Of a stretch of 64,000 nt of DNA, positions 16,994 to 25,609 are shown in pieces; the stretch's first letter is position 1, and the number at the start of each line of letters is the position of its first letter. A model generated the notes under the pieces. It had not been told where the DNA came from and did not search any database. It saw only the letters and a program-made list of their open reading frames with translations. Source of the stretch: JBBCJR01 sp037190805 (GTDB taxonomy: Bacteria; Pseudomonadota; Alphaproteobacteria; Sphingomonadales; Sphingomonadaceae); NCBI GenBank assembly GCA_037190805.1, contig JBBCJR010000001.1, positions 1 through 64,000 of the forward strand. Reading direction: 5' to 3'. A program made the translations under genes and the position numbers.

Positions 16994-17013
16994 CGTCAAG
17001 CCGGCGCTTGACG
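16994..17013. terminator. Hairpin downstream of the IclR gene and IS
   Basis: CGTCAAGC (16994-17001) and GCTTGACG (17006-17013) form an 8-base stem with a CGGC loop. Before the IS inserted, it would have lain about 60 bases after the regulator's stop. It is a plausible terminator, without a T-run. Confidence 0.4.
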
Positions 17014-17076
17014 TAGGCTGGCTTCGGAGATGCAGTTCAACTAACCATGCAGCCGGCTAGTTATCTCGGGCTGTGT

Positions 17077-17092
17077 AGCATATTAAGATGCT
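17077..17092. promoter_or_regulatory. Candidate operator upstream of the MarR gene
   Basis: AGCAT-ATTAAG-ATGCT is an inverted repeat 60 bases before the MarR start, followed by the AT-rich GGATAATATATAT that could serve as a -10 region. MarR proteins usually bind such palindromes in their own promoter. Support is positional only. Confidence 0.3.
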
Positions 17093-17152
17093 GTATCGAT
17101 GGGATAATATATATTTGTGTGGCTTGAGCGGGATGTGCGCAGGGAGACGATT

Positions 17153-17632
17153 ATGCAGCGGCGGATTGATGAAGAGTGGGAGCCGCGTAATCGCTATGCC
17201 TCGATCGAGCTGGGGGAAATCCAGGAAACCATCGGTTTTCTGCTGAGGGCAGCCTGGAAGGATACGTCACGTCAGTTCAACGCCTTCTTCAGGGAAATCG
17301 ATTTTACCCCCGCACTTTATACGGTCATGGTGTTGGTCGACCTCAATCCAGGCTGTGGCCCTGGCGATCTGGCCAAGCCGATGGGGATTACCCAAAATAA
17401 TCTGGGGCCGCATATCGATGAACTGATCGAGCGTGGCTATTTAAAGAAGGCGACGCATCCGCGCGATCGCCGGGTCAAGATGCTCATGCTGACAGAATCA
17501 GGAAAAGCGGAACTCACTAAGCTTCGCCGCCGCCACAAGCAGTATACACGTCAGATATTCGACAGACTTGGCAAAGAAGATGCTGCTCATCTGATACGGA
17601 TATTGTCGCGTTTTGACGCAGTGCCGCATTAG
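17153..17632 (+). CDS. MarR-family transcriptional regulator
   Basis: 159 residues from ATG 17153, which has GGGAGA before it; an in-frame GTG at 17117 is weaker. It shows the MarR winged helix: FTPALYTVMVLVDLNPGCGP, then LAKPMGITQNNLGPHIDELIERGYL and the wing THPRDRRVKMLMLTESG. MarR proteins are usually relieved by phenolic ligands. It lies ahead of the long plus-strand catabolic cluster (17729-31037) and is the best candidate for its regulator. Confidence 0.88.
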   Translation: MQRRIDEEWEPRNRYASIELGEIQETIGFLLRAAWKDTSRQFNAFFREIDFTPALYTVMVLVDLNPGCGPGDLAKPMGITQNNLGPHIDELIERGYLKKATHPRDRRVKMLMLTESGKAELTKLRRRHKQYTRQIFDRLGKEDAAHLIRILSRFDAVPH

Positions 17633-17728
17633 GGAAGCTGTCGGTCTTCGGACACTCTCAGGCAAGTCATTCGTGCGCAGGTGAAATTATCCTCAAGCCA
17701 TCAAGGGATTGGTGGAGAGGAAGCGGAC

Positions 17729-19279
17729 ATGGCGCTCGATCGGCGAAAATTCATCGGTACATCGCTGGTTGCTCTAAACGGTGGTGCGATCGCGATGGCC
17801 GCACCTGCCGGGCCAGTGCTCGGAACGAAGCCGGCTCCTGCTCCTGGCGGACGCCTCGATGCACGCAGCCGGCTGCCCGCTGCCGCCTCGGACGCAATCG
17901 CGACGCATATCGTCGGATTGCGCTATGCCGATCTCGACGCGGCGACGGTCGCAAAGGCAAAGCACCGGGTTCTCGACCTTATTGGCTGCGCCATAGGTGG
18001 TGCGGCGGAGGAAACGATTCCGGCACTGATCGCGGCAGTCACAGCCAGCGATGCCAAGCCGGAAGCCTCGATCATCGGCTATCCGGCGCGGGTGTCGGTA
18101 GCGCAGGCGGCGATGACCAACGCCACGATCGCGCGCGCCTATGATTTCGAGGTGATGACGGTCGTCGTCGACGACCTCCAGGTGCCGTCCCACCACTCGC
18201 CGACGACCTGCATGACCGCGCTTGCCTTTGCCGAGCAGGGGAGGGCGAGCGGTCAGGATTTCCTGACCGCGCTGGTCATGGCGGACGATCTTGCCGCACG
18301 GTTGCTGGCGGCGTCAGGGCTGGATTTCGGTCAGGGCTGGGATGGCGCGCCAGTATACAGCGCGCTGCCCGCGACAGCCATCGCGGCGCGGTTCCTGGGG
18401 TTGTCCGTCCTCCAGGCGCGTGACGCGCTCGGCCACAGCGTCGACACCATCGCCGGGACCGTCCAGAACATCTGGGACGGCGCGGCGGACTGGAAGCTGC
18501 CCCAGGGATTGGTGGCACGAAATGCGGTGCTGTCGGCGCAACTCGCCAAGGGTGGGTGGGCCGGCCTCGCCGATCCACTGCTCGCGCCGTATGGCTTCTT
18601 CGCCCAGTACACCGCTGGCTGTGTGCGACCAGAACTTCTCACGACTGGCCTAGGCAAGCGTTTCTATGCCGAGGAGTATTTCAAGCCCTATCCGGCGTGT
18701 TACGCGACCCATGCAACGATCGAATGCGCGTTGGCGCTGCGCTCGACATCCCGGGTGGCTGCTGACGACGTAGTCGAGATCGTCATCGGCTTGAGCGAAC
18801 CGGCGCTCAACGTGTTCGTGTCGAAACCGTTCGAGGCGCGGCGGGACCCGCATTGCGATGCTAATTTCAGTCATCAGTTCATGGCTGCGAACGCGCTGCT
18901 GCACGGCGGCCTTAGGCAGGAGCATCTGACGGCGGCGGCAATCCGCAGCGCCCCGATCGCGCGGCTGATCGGCGCCAGTCGGCTGGAAGCGCTGCCGCGC
19001 GGTGAGAGCGGGGTTTTGATGACGGTACGCCTGCGGGACGGCCGCGTCGTCACGCAGCGTCATCCCGGCATGCCGTCCAGGAATCCCCGCCTGCGCCCAA
19101 GCACTGAGGATGAAATCGTCGCCAAGTTCCGTCAGCAGGTCGCTTTCTCGGGCTACGTCCCCGCTCATGTCGCCGACGAGATCATTCGCCGCGTCGCGAG
19201 GCTGGAGGAGGAGGCCGACATGGCCGCCTTCGTGCAGATGCTGACCCAAACCAGTCTGCCGATGGGCGTGGCGCTGTGA
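17729..19279 (+). CDS. Tat-exported MmgE/PrpD-family protein
   Basis: 516 residues from ATG 17729 with GAGAGGAAG upstream. The N-terminus MALDRRKFIGTSLVAL is a twin-arginine signal followed by a hydrophobic stretch and an Ala/Pro linker. From about residue 55 it is an MmgE/PrpD fold (ATHIVGLRYADLDAATVAKA, LDLIGCAIGG, GHSVDTIAG, KPYPACYATHATIECAL). Known members (PrpD 2-methylcitrate dehydratase, cis-aconitate decarboxylase, MmgE) are cytoplasmic and act on tricarboxylates, so export is unusual. Its stop overlaps the next start as GTGA, coupling it to another exported hydrolase. The reaction is unknown. Confidence 0.85.
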   Translation: MALDRRKFIGTSLVALNGGAIAMAAPAGPVLGTKPAPAPGGRLDARSRLPAAASDAIATHIVGLRYADLDAATVAKAKHRVLDLIGCAIGGAAEETIPALIAAVTASDAKPEASIIGYPARVSVAQAAMTNATIARAYDFEVMTVVVDDLQVPSHHSPTTCMTALAFAEQGRASGQDFLTALVMADDLAARLLAASGLDFGQGWDGAPVYSALPATAIAARFLGLSVLQARDALGHSVDTIAGTVQNIWDGAADWKLPQGLVARNAVLSAQLAKGGWAGLADPLLAPYGFFAQYTAGCVRPELLTTGLGKRFYAEEYFKPYPACYATHATIECALALRSTSRVAADDVVEIVIGLSEPALNVFVSKPFEARRDPHCDANFSHQFMAANALLHGGLRQEHLTAAAIRSAPIARLIGASRLEALPRGESGVLMTVRLRDGRVVTQRHPGMPSRNPRLRPSTEDEIVAKFRQQVAFSGYVPAHVADEIIRRVARLEEEADMAAFVQMLTQTSLPMGVAL

Positions 19280-20871
19280 GGGGGCGGGGCCTGCTGATCG
19301 GGGCGGCCGCCCTGGCGCTGCTCGCGAACGTGAACACAGGTGCGATGGCGGTGCCCGCCGCGATCCCGGCGGCGGCGCTGCCGGATCGAACCTGGGGGCC
19401 GATCGCGGTGACGCCGACATCGCACCCGCTGCTTGCGGCGGCGTTTCAGGAGGTGCCGGTCGATCTGGATGCTGCCGGCTATGTCGAGCAGGAGTATTTC
19501 TTCAGCGGCCGGGCGAATGTGTACCGCTATGGGCCGGACCGCGCGCTTGAGGTGCAGTCGGCGGCCGCGCCTTATACCAACCGTTTCATCCTGCGGATAC
19601 CCCGTGATCGCGGACGGTTCAACGGCCGGGTTGTGGTGGAATTGCTCAATCCGACCGGCGCGATCGACTTGGCGGTGCTTTGGAACGCATCAAACGCTTA
19701 TCTGATGGATCAGGGTTACGCCTATGTCGGCTTGACGCCGAAGCCCGTGAATGTCGTTGCCCTGAAAGCCTTCGATCCTGGCCGTTATGCGCCGCTGTCA
19801 TGGACCAATCCGGCCCCTGCGGATCAGGCCTGCATTGCTGCGCATCCGGTCGGCGCGCTGACCGCGCACAGCGTTGTCGAAACCGAGGACGGGCTGGTTT
19901 GGGACATGATCAGCCAACTTGCCGCCCTGCTGCGGTCCGACCGGGCCGACAATCCGCTTCGCGCCTATCGGCCGCAATATCTCTATGCCTCGGGCTATTC
20001 GCAGACGGCGTCCTATGTCGGCACCTACATCAAGGAGTTTCAGCCTCGGGTGACGATCGGTGGGAAGGCGCCATTTGACGGCTTCCTGCCCGGCGGCACT
20101 TCGGGGCTCAACCGGCTGAACCAGTGTCAGCCGACGATCCCCGATACCGATCCATATTCAGACGTCGCCAGCTCCCAGCCGGTGGTGCGGGTAATGACGC
20201 TGTCCGATTTCCTGCGGATCGGTCCGTTCGGGGCTTTCCATCATCGGCGGGAAGACAGCGATGCGCCGGATGATCGTTTCCGTCTCTACGAGGTAGCGGG
20301 GGCATCCCATACAGACGTAGCGACCCGCCTCAACGCTCCAGCCGCGAGCGAGACGGCGCATTTCCGCCCGCCCTATGCGCCCAACTGCGTCGAGCCAACG
20401 CGATCCTATTTTCCACTTGGCGTCGCGCTCGACACGGCGCTGCGGCATCTCGACAATTGGGCCAGCCGGGGAATTGTGCCGCCTCGCGCGCCTCGTCTGA
20501 CGATCAGCCAGCCAGAAAGCCGGCTATCGGAACCCGCCGTCGACCAGTTCGGCAATGCGCTGGGCGGGATGCGAACCCCTGCCGTCGACGTTCCGGTTGC
20601 CACCTATCTGGGACGCAGCACCGAGCGCGATCCGGGCCGGGTGACCGCCTGCAGCTACGAGGGCAATACGACGCCCTTCTCTGATGCCTTGCTGCGCCAA
20701 CTCTATCCAAGTCACGCCGACTATGTCGCCAAGGTTCGGGCAAGCGTGGCGTCGCTGGCGCGAGCCGGCTGGCTGACGGCTTTCGATGCCGGTCGCCTGA
20801 TTCGCCAAGCCGAACGCATGCCGATGCCGCCGAAAGCGGGGCTCGACGAAGCCCTCTTGACAGAAAAATGA
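19276..20871 (+). CDS. Exported alpha/beta hydrolase-domain protein (Abhydrolase_10-like)
   Basis: 531 residues with an N-terminal signal peptide (LLIGAAALALLANVNTGAMA). The start is a GTG that overlaps the previous stop. The nucleophile elbow is G-Y-S-Q-T with Ser242, and EVAGASHTD near residue 345 would supply the His. The overall length and the early PTGAIDLAVLWNASNAYL stretch fit the large 'alpha/beta hydrolase domain' family found in sphingomonad clusters, whose function is not established. It probably cleaves an ester in the periplasm together with the co-translated PrpD-like protein. Confidence 0.8.
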   Translation: MRGRGLLIGAAALALLANVNTGAMAVPAAIPAAALPDRTWGPIAVTPTSHPLLAAAFQEVPVDLDAAGYVEQEYFFSGRANVYRYGPDRALEVQSAAAPYTNRFILRIPRDRGRFNGRVVVELLNPTGAIDLAVLWNASNAYLMDQGYAYVGLTPKPVNVVALKAFDPGRYAPLSWTNPAPADQACIAAHPVGALTAHSVVETEDGLVWDMISQLAALLRSDRADNPLRAYRPQYLYASGYSQTASYVGTYIKEFQPRVTIGGKAPFDGFLPGGTSGLNRLNQCQPTIPDTDPYSDVASSQPVVRVMTLSDFLRIGPFGAFHHRREDSDAPDDRFRLYEVAGASHTDVATRLNAPAASETAHFRPPYAPNCVEPTRSYFPLGVALDTALRHLDNWASRGIVPPRAPRLTISQPESRLSEPAVDQFGNALGGMRTPAVDVPVATYLGRSTERDPGRVTACSYEGNTTPFSDALLRQLYPSHADYVAKVRASVASLARAGWLTAFDAGRLIRQAERMPMPPKAGLDEALLTEK

Positions 20872-20872
20872 T

Positions 20873-20899
20873 TCTGAAGAAGAAATATTCTTATTCAGA
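20873..20899. terminator. Hairpin right after the alpha/beta hydrolase gene
   Basis: TCTGAA-g-AAGAA and TTCTT-a-TTCAGA pair around a three-base loop (11 of 12 pairs), starting two bases after the stop codon. The gap up to 20949 is AT-rich at first. It could end transcription or stabilise the upstream message before the AraC gene. Confidence 0.4.
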
Positions 20900-20949
20900 T
20901 ATAAAAAGCGCCCGAAGGGCCGGATTTGAAGCAGGAGAGGTAAGCGGCG

Positions 20950-21432
20950 GTGTTGGCTTGTGTGCCAGAAAATGATCTGCGTTTTGCAGCGGACAGTTGT
21001 GCTACGCCGTCGCGGCTGGCTCAGCAGCTGTCGCCCATGGTGTCGGCCCGCGCGCTGCTGGTGGCGCGGGCGCGCCGCTATATCGCGCATCATGCGGATA
21101 ATGCCGATCTGACGGTGGAAGCGATCGCTGGCGCGCTTCGGTGCACCAAGCGTCATTTGCATCGCGCGTTTGCCGAACAGGGCGAAACGGTATTTGCTTA
21201 TATCTGGGCCGTTCGCCTGGAGCGCTGCCGGAGCGATCTCGACCATATGTCCGGCGTCACCTCGTCGATCACCGAGATTGCGTTTTCGTGGGGCTTCAAC
21301 AGCTCGTCTCATTTCAGCCGGATGTTCAAGGCGCGCTTTGGTGTTCCGCCGCGCGTTTATCGTGCCGGTATTGCGCGTCCAGCCGCTTCCATTCTGCCGC
21401 CGACGCTGTCGGCGTCCCTGTCGAGAGAGTAG
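20950..21432 (+). CDS. AraC-type regulator lacking a sensor domain
   Basis: 160 residues from GTG 20950 (AGGAGAGG upstream). Residues about 40-140 are a full AraC DNA-binding domain: two helix-turn-helix units, with TVEAIAGALRCTKRHLHRAF and the signature ITEIAFSWGFNSSSHFSRMFKARFG, split here for length. The usual N-terminal cupin or FeaR-type ligand domain (roughly 150 residues) is missing. It could be a genuine short form or a truncated relic; there is no sign of a broken upstream domain, since the preceding gene ends normally. It lies immediately before the carotenoid-oxygenase gene. Confidence 0.8.
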   Translation: MLACVPENDLRFAADSCATPSRLAQQLSPMVSARALLVARARRYIAHHADNADLTVEAIAGALRCTKRHLHRAFAEQGETVFAYIWAVRLERCRSDLDHMSGVTSSITEIAFSWGFNSSSHFSRMFKARFGVPPRVYRAGIARPAASILPPTLSASLSRE

Positions 21433-21436
21433 ATTG

Positions 21437-22888
21437 ATGAGCGTTTTTCCGGACCAGCCGTTGTTTCGCGGGGTGAACCGCCCCCAGCGGCTGGAAGGCG
21501 AGATTTTCGACCTGGAGTATGAGGGGGCTCTGCCGGCCGCGCTCAACGGCACCTTCTATCGCTGCGGACCGGATCCGTGCTTCCCGCCGCGCACGGGCAC
21601 CGACATCGGTATCAATGGTGATGGCTTCGTCTCAGCCTTCCGGTTCGAGGACGGCCATGTCGACTTTCGCCACCGCTATGTCCGTACCGACAAGTTTCTG
21701 GCCGAACGCAAGGCGCGGCGGGCGCTGTTCGGTTCCTATCGCAATCCGTTCACGGACGATCCGAGCGTTGCCGGCGTCGATCGCACCACCGCCAACACCA
21801 GCATCATCTGGTATGACGGCCGCCTGATGGCCGCCAAGGAAGATGGTCTCCCGCACGAACTCGACCCGTTGACGCTGGAAACCGTGGGCAAGTTCAACTT
21901 CGACGATCGCCTGCGCAGCCCGAGCATGACCGCCCATCCGAAGATCGATCCGGTAACGGGCGAGCTGATTTTCTATGCCTTCGAATGCGCGGGACTGGCG
22001 ACCCCCGATATCGCGCTGTGCATTGCTGATCGGGACGGGACGCTGGTCAGCGAGGAGTGGTTCCATCCGCCCTATGCCGGCATGATCCACGATTTCGCGA
22101 TCACCGAGAATTACGTCGTTTTCCCGCTGATGCCGACGACGTCCGATATCGACCGGATGCGCGCCGGTGGTAGCCACTTTGCCTGGGACCCGTCGCTGCC
22201 GACCTGGATCGGCGTCGTACCGAAGGCAGGCGGAGTGGGCGCGATCCGCTATTTCAAGGGACCGGCGCGGTGGTCGTTCCACACCATGAATGCGTTCGAG
22301 GATGGAGCGCTGCTGCATCTCGACACCACTTCGGCGTCGACCAACGGCTTCTTCCCGCATGTCGACGGTAGCCCCCCAGATCCCGCCAGCGGCAATTTCC
22401 TGCTGACGCGCTGGACCTGCGATCTCGCACAGAATGATCCCGAGCCGGGCTTCGCGGAGCGAACCCTCTACGACAAGCCGTCCGACTTCTATGACGTCGA
22501 TCCGCGCTTCGTCGGCAGGCCCTATCGTTATGGGTTCATGGCGGTGAAGGACTATGCGCCTGGCGAGGCCCTGATCGCGTTCAATGCGCTGGGGCGCTTC
22601 GACCATCGTCATGGCAGCGCGGAACTGTGGAATGCCGGGCCCGGTTCGGCAGTGCAGGAACCGGTATTCGTGCCGCGCGCGGCTGATGCTGGCGAGGGGG
22701 ACGGCTATCTGCTGTCCGTCGTCAACCGCCATGCTGAGAATCGGGCCGAACTGGTCGTGCTCGATGCAGCGCGGCTCGCCGCTGGGCCGGTCGCAACCAT
22801 TTATATTCCTCTCAATCTGCGCATGGCGTTTCACGGATTGTTCGTGCCGCAGTCCGAGTTGGCGCGGGGCCGGAGGCTGGCGGCATGA
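21437..22888 (+). CDS. Carotenoid cleavage oxygenase family (lignostilbene dioxygenase-like)
   Basis: 483 residues from ATG 21437. The four iron-binding histidines of the family are visible: H167 (MTAHPK), H218 (MIHDFA), H282 (FHTMNAFE) and H466 (AFHGLF). The start LPAALNGTFYRCGPDP is typical of RPE65/CCD enzymes. Bacterial members cleave the central double bond of stilbenes (lignostilbene, resveratrol, isoeugenol) or carotenoids with O2. Its place in a cluster with a PcaD-like hydrolase and an aromatic-type transporter favours a phenylpropanoid or stilbene-like substrate. It overlaps the next gene by four bases. Confidence 0.88.
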   Translation: MSVFPDQPLFRGVNRPQRLEGEIFDLEYEGALPAALNGTFYRCGPDPCFPPRTGTDIGINGDGFVSAFRFEDGHVDFRHRYVRTDKFLAERKARRALFGSYRNPFTDDPSVAGVDRTTANTSIIWYDGRLMAAKEDGLPHELDPLTLETVGKFNFDDRLRSPSMTAHPKIDPVTGELIFYAFECAGLATPDIALCIADRDGTLVSEEWFHPPYAGMIHDFAITENYVVFPLMPTTSDIDRMRAGGSHFAWDPSLPTWIGVVPKAGGVGAIRYFKGPARWSFHTMNAFEDGALLHLDTTSASTNGFFPHVDGSPPDPASGNFLLTRWTCDLAQNDPEPGFAERTLYDKPSDFYDVDPRFVGRPYRYGFMAVKDYAPGEALIAFNALGRFDHRHGSAELWNAGPGSAVQEPVFVPRAADAGEGDGYLLSVVNRHAENRAELVVLDAARLAAGPVATIYIPLNLRMAFHGLFVPQSELARGRRLAA

Positions 22889-23682
22889 CCAAAGTGAAGA
22901 TCAGGATGGTGATGGCCGACGACGGCACGCGTCTCAACGTCCGCATCGACAATCCAGACGGCGCGCGCACGATCCTGCTCTCTCACGCCCTGGGCGGTGA
23001 CCTGTCTTTTTGGGACGGGGTGACGGCGGCGTTCGCAAACCGGTTTCGGATCGTCCGGTACGACATGCGAGGTCACGGTGCTTCTGATGTCCCGAATGGA
23101 CCCTATACCGTCGATATGATCGGGCGCGACGCCCTGGCGGTGCTTGAAGCTGTCGGCGTCGATCAAGCAGATTTCGTCGGCCATTCGATGGGTGGCATGG
23201 CCGGTATGTGGTTGGCTATCAACCATCCGTCCCGCGTTGGTCGGCTGGTGCTGGCCAACACCACGCCGTTCATCGCCGTCAAGGACAGCTGGGATCCTCT
23301 GATCGCAAAGGCGCTTGCCGAGGGCATGGGGCCGATCGCCGAGCCCACCATCTCGGGTTGGCTGTCCGACGTCTACAAGGCCGGCAACCCTGCGGGCACG
23401 GCGGCGCTGGTCGCCAAGATGCGGGCGATGCCGGCGGCCGGCTACGCCGGTGCATGCGCGGTATTGCGCGATGTCGATCTGCGCGATGATCTAGGCCGGA
23501 TCGCTGCGCCGACGCTGGTCGTCAACGGCGCTGATGACGGGCCGCGCGGCGACCGCCCGGCGGCGCTGATGACGGAAGCCATCCCTGATGCTCTGCGGGT
23601 CGATATCCCCGCCTCGGCGCATCTGTCGCCGGCGGAGAATTCGGCGGCCTTCGTTGCCGCCCTCGAAAGCTTCCTGCCATGA
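22885..23682 (+). CDS. Alpha/beta hydrolase, 3-oxoadipate enol-lactonase-like
   Basis: 265 residues, ATGA-coupled to genes on both sides. It has LLSHALGGDLSFWD, YDMRGHGASD, the nucleophile motif GHSMGG with Ser101, NGADDGPRG (catalytic Asp) and SAHLSPAEN (His). This is the PcaD/CatD pattern, whose members open beta-ketoadipate enol-lactone. Because the classic pcaBDC genes are absent here, it may act on another lactone or ester made by the carotenoid-oxygenase-type enzyme. Cytoplasmic. Confidence 0.85.
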   Translation: MTKVKIRMVMADDGTRLNVRIDNPDGARTILLSHALGGDLSFWDGVTAAFANRFRIVRYDMRGHGASDVPNGPYTVDMIGRDALAVLEAVGVDQADFVGHSMGGMAGMWLAINHPSRVGRLVLANTTPFIAVKDSWDPLIAKALAEGMGPIAEPTISGWLSDVYKAGNPAGTAALVAKMRAMPAAGYAGACAVLRDVDLRDDLGRIAAPTLVVNGADDGPRGDRPAALMTEAIPDALRVDIPASAHLSPAENSAAFVAALESFLP

Positions 23683-24959
23683 CCGCTGCTGCTGCCGACG
23701 AGCGCGACTGGACGCCGGCATCGACCTATACGCTTGGTCTGCTGACGCTGATCTATGCCCTCAACTACCTTGACCGCCAGATCATCAGTCTCGTCCTGCC
23801 GCTGATCAAGCAGGACCTGCATCTGTCGGACACCACGCTCGGTCTCATCACCGGTTTTGCATTCGTGCTCTTCTATTCGATCATGGGGGTACCGATCGCG
23901 CGACTGGCTGACCGCTCGAACCGTCGCAACATCGTTGCCATAGGCTGCTTCTTCTGGAGCTTGATGACCGCTGTCACGGGCCTGGTCACCACGGTCTGGC
24001 AGTTGGCCGTCACTCGTTTCCTGATGGGAGCGGGTGAGGCTTGTGGCATCGCACCGTCGAACTCGATGGTCGCCGACCTGTTCAGCGCCGCCAAGCGACC
24101 GTTCGCGTTGTCGGTACTGACCGCTGGCAACGGCCTGGGGTCGGTGATCCTGTTTCCGATCGCTGGGTTGATCGCCTTTCACCATGGTTGGCGCGCGACC
24201 TTCTTTGCCGCAGGCGTGCTCGGCATTGCGGTGGCGATCCTGTTCTTTCTCACCGTCCGCGAGCCGGCCCGCCGCGAGCCTAAGAAAGCCTCTGCCGGCG
24301 GTGGCAATTTCCGGACGGCGATCAGTTTCCTGATGGGCGCCACGACCTATCGCTGGCTGCTGGCTGGCGGCGCCTTCATGGGTATCAGCCTTTATGCAAA
24401 CATCGTTTGGAACTCGTCCTTTCTAATCCGGGTGCACGGGTTCGACATCGCTCAGGTGGGATCGATCCTCGGTCCAATCCGCGGAGTGTGCAGCGCTGGT
24501 GGTGTCCTTATCGGCGGTTATCTCGCAACTCGCCTCGGGCGGATCGACCCGCGCTATCGCCTCTGGGTCCCCGGCGTCGCCTGCATCCTGGTCTTTCCGG
24601 CTGAGCTCCTGTTCCTGATCCCGGAATCGGTAACGCTGTCCGTGATCGGCCTCGCGCTGGCGACCTTCTTCGCCGCTGTGCATCTGGGTCCCGTCTACGC
24701 GGCCTGCATCAGCATCGCGACGCCGTGGCTGCGCGCGACCGCGTCGGCGGTGTTCCTGCTGGTCGCCAATCTCGTCGGCCAGATCGTCGGCCCGCTGCTG
24801 GTCGGCCGTCTGAACGATGTCTGGGCCGTCCATTATGGCGACCTCGCGATCCGTTACTCGATGGTGGTCGGCGCAGCCTGCGCGACGATCGCCGGCATCT
24901 TCCTCATCCTTGCGGCGCGCAATCTGGTCAATGACACGCACCGCGCCGAATCCGCCTAG
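23679..24959 (+). CDS. MFS transporter, Spinster-type
   Basis: 426 residues with about 12 membrane segments. YTLGLLTLIYALNYLDRQII at the first helix, PIARLADRSNRRNIVAIG in loop 2-3 and GAGEACGIAPSNSMVADLF in helix 5 are characteristic of the Spinster (Spns) group, which sphingomonads often carry in catabolic clusters. ATGA overlap with the hydrolase gene. It probably imports the compound released in the periplasm by the exported esterases of this cluster. Confidence 0.85.
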   Translation: MTAAAADERDWTPASTYTLGLLTLIYALNYLDRQIISLVLPLIKQDLHLSDTTLGLITGFAFVLFYSIMGVPIARLADRSNRRNIVAIGCFFWSLMTAVTGLVTTVWQLAVTRFLMGAGEACGIAPSNSMVADLFSAAKRPFALSVLTAGNGLGSVILFPIAGLIAFHHGWRATFFAAGVLGIAVAILFFLTVREPARREPKKASAGGGNFRTAISFLMGATTYRWLLAGGAFMGISLYANIVWNSSFLIRVHGFDIAQVGSILGPIRGVCSAGGVLIGGYLATRLGRIDPRYRLWVPGVACILVFPAELLFLIPESVTLSVIGLALATFFAAVHLGPVYAACISIATPWLRATASAVFLLVANLVGQIVGPLLVGRLNDVWAVHYGDLAIRYSMVVGAACATIAGIFLILAARNLVNDTHRAESA

Positions 24960-24976
24960 CACGGGAGCCTGTTTCC

Positions 24977-25537
24977 ATGTCCACCACCTCCACCGAACCG
25001 CTCGGCCTCGACTATGCGCCGATCGCCGGTATCGGCCTCGAATTCGCATTTCGTATCCGTATCTTCTTCGAGGAGCGTCGGCGGTTCGAGCCAACCACCC
25101 CACAGGGTGGCCGCGTCTACGTGCCGCCGGCCAGCGGCGACATCTCCGGTCCGCGTCTGCAGGGGCGTGTCATCCCCTATAGTGGCGGCGACTGGGCGCG
25201 AGGCCGGTCCGACAATGCGTCTGAGCTTAACGCGCACTACATGCTCGAAGCGTCGGATGGATCACCGATTTATATCAACAATCGGGGGTTTCTATATGGA
25301 CGAGATGAAGACAAGAGGCCTGTTAAAGTCGCGTCAAAGTCGCAGACCAACATCGAGCCAGGTGGGGAAACCCAGTGGTCGATCGCCAAGGATACGTATT
25401 TCTTCTGCATTCCTGCGTTCGATGCGCCGGTTGGACCCCATGACTGGCTGACTCGCCACGTCATTATCGGCCGTGGTCGCCGCGTGCCGGCGCCAGATCA
25501 TACCTGCTTCGATTACTACATCGTCGACAACATCTGA
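24977..25537 (+). CDS. DUF3237 domain protein
   Basis: 186 residues, no signal peptide. It begins GLDYAPIAGIGLEFAFRIR and has VPPASGDISGPRLQGRVIPYSGGDWARG, LNAHYMLEASDGSPIYINNRG and a late DTYFFCIPAFDAPVG, which together match the DUF3237 (UPF0311) lipocalin-like barrel. The function is unknown; such genes recur in aromatic and steroid degradation clusters. It lies 17 bases after the MFS gene and ahead of the receptor, so it is probably a pathway enzyme or ligand-binding protein. Confidence 0.85.
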   Translation: MSTTSTEPLGLDYAPIAGIGLEFAFRIRIFFEERRRFEPTTPQGGRVYVPPASGDISGPRLQGRVIPYSGGDWARGRSDNASELNAHYMLEASDGSPIYINNRGFLYGRDEDKRPVKVASKSQTNIEPGGETQWSIAKDTYFFCIPAFDAPVGPHDWLTRHVIIGRGRRVPAPDHTCFDYYIVDNI

Positions 25538-25609
25538 GCGCGAATGCGCCACTCGCGTCTGTGGCTATGCGCCGGGGACGACGATCAGAGAGGATAGAAA
25601 GGATCTAAC

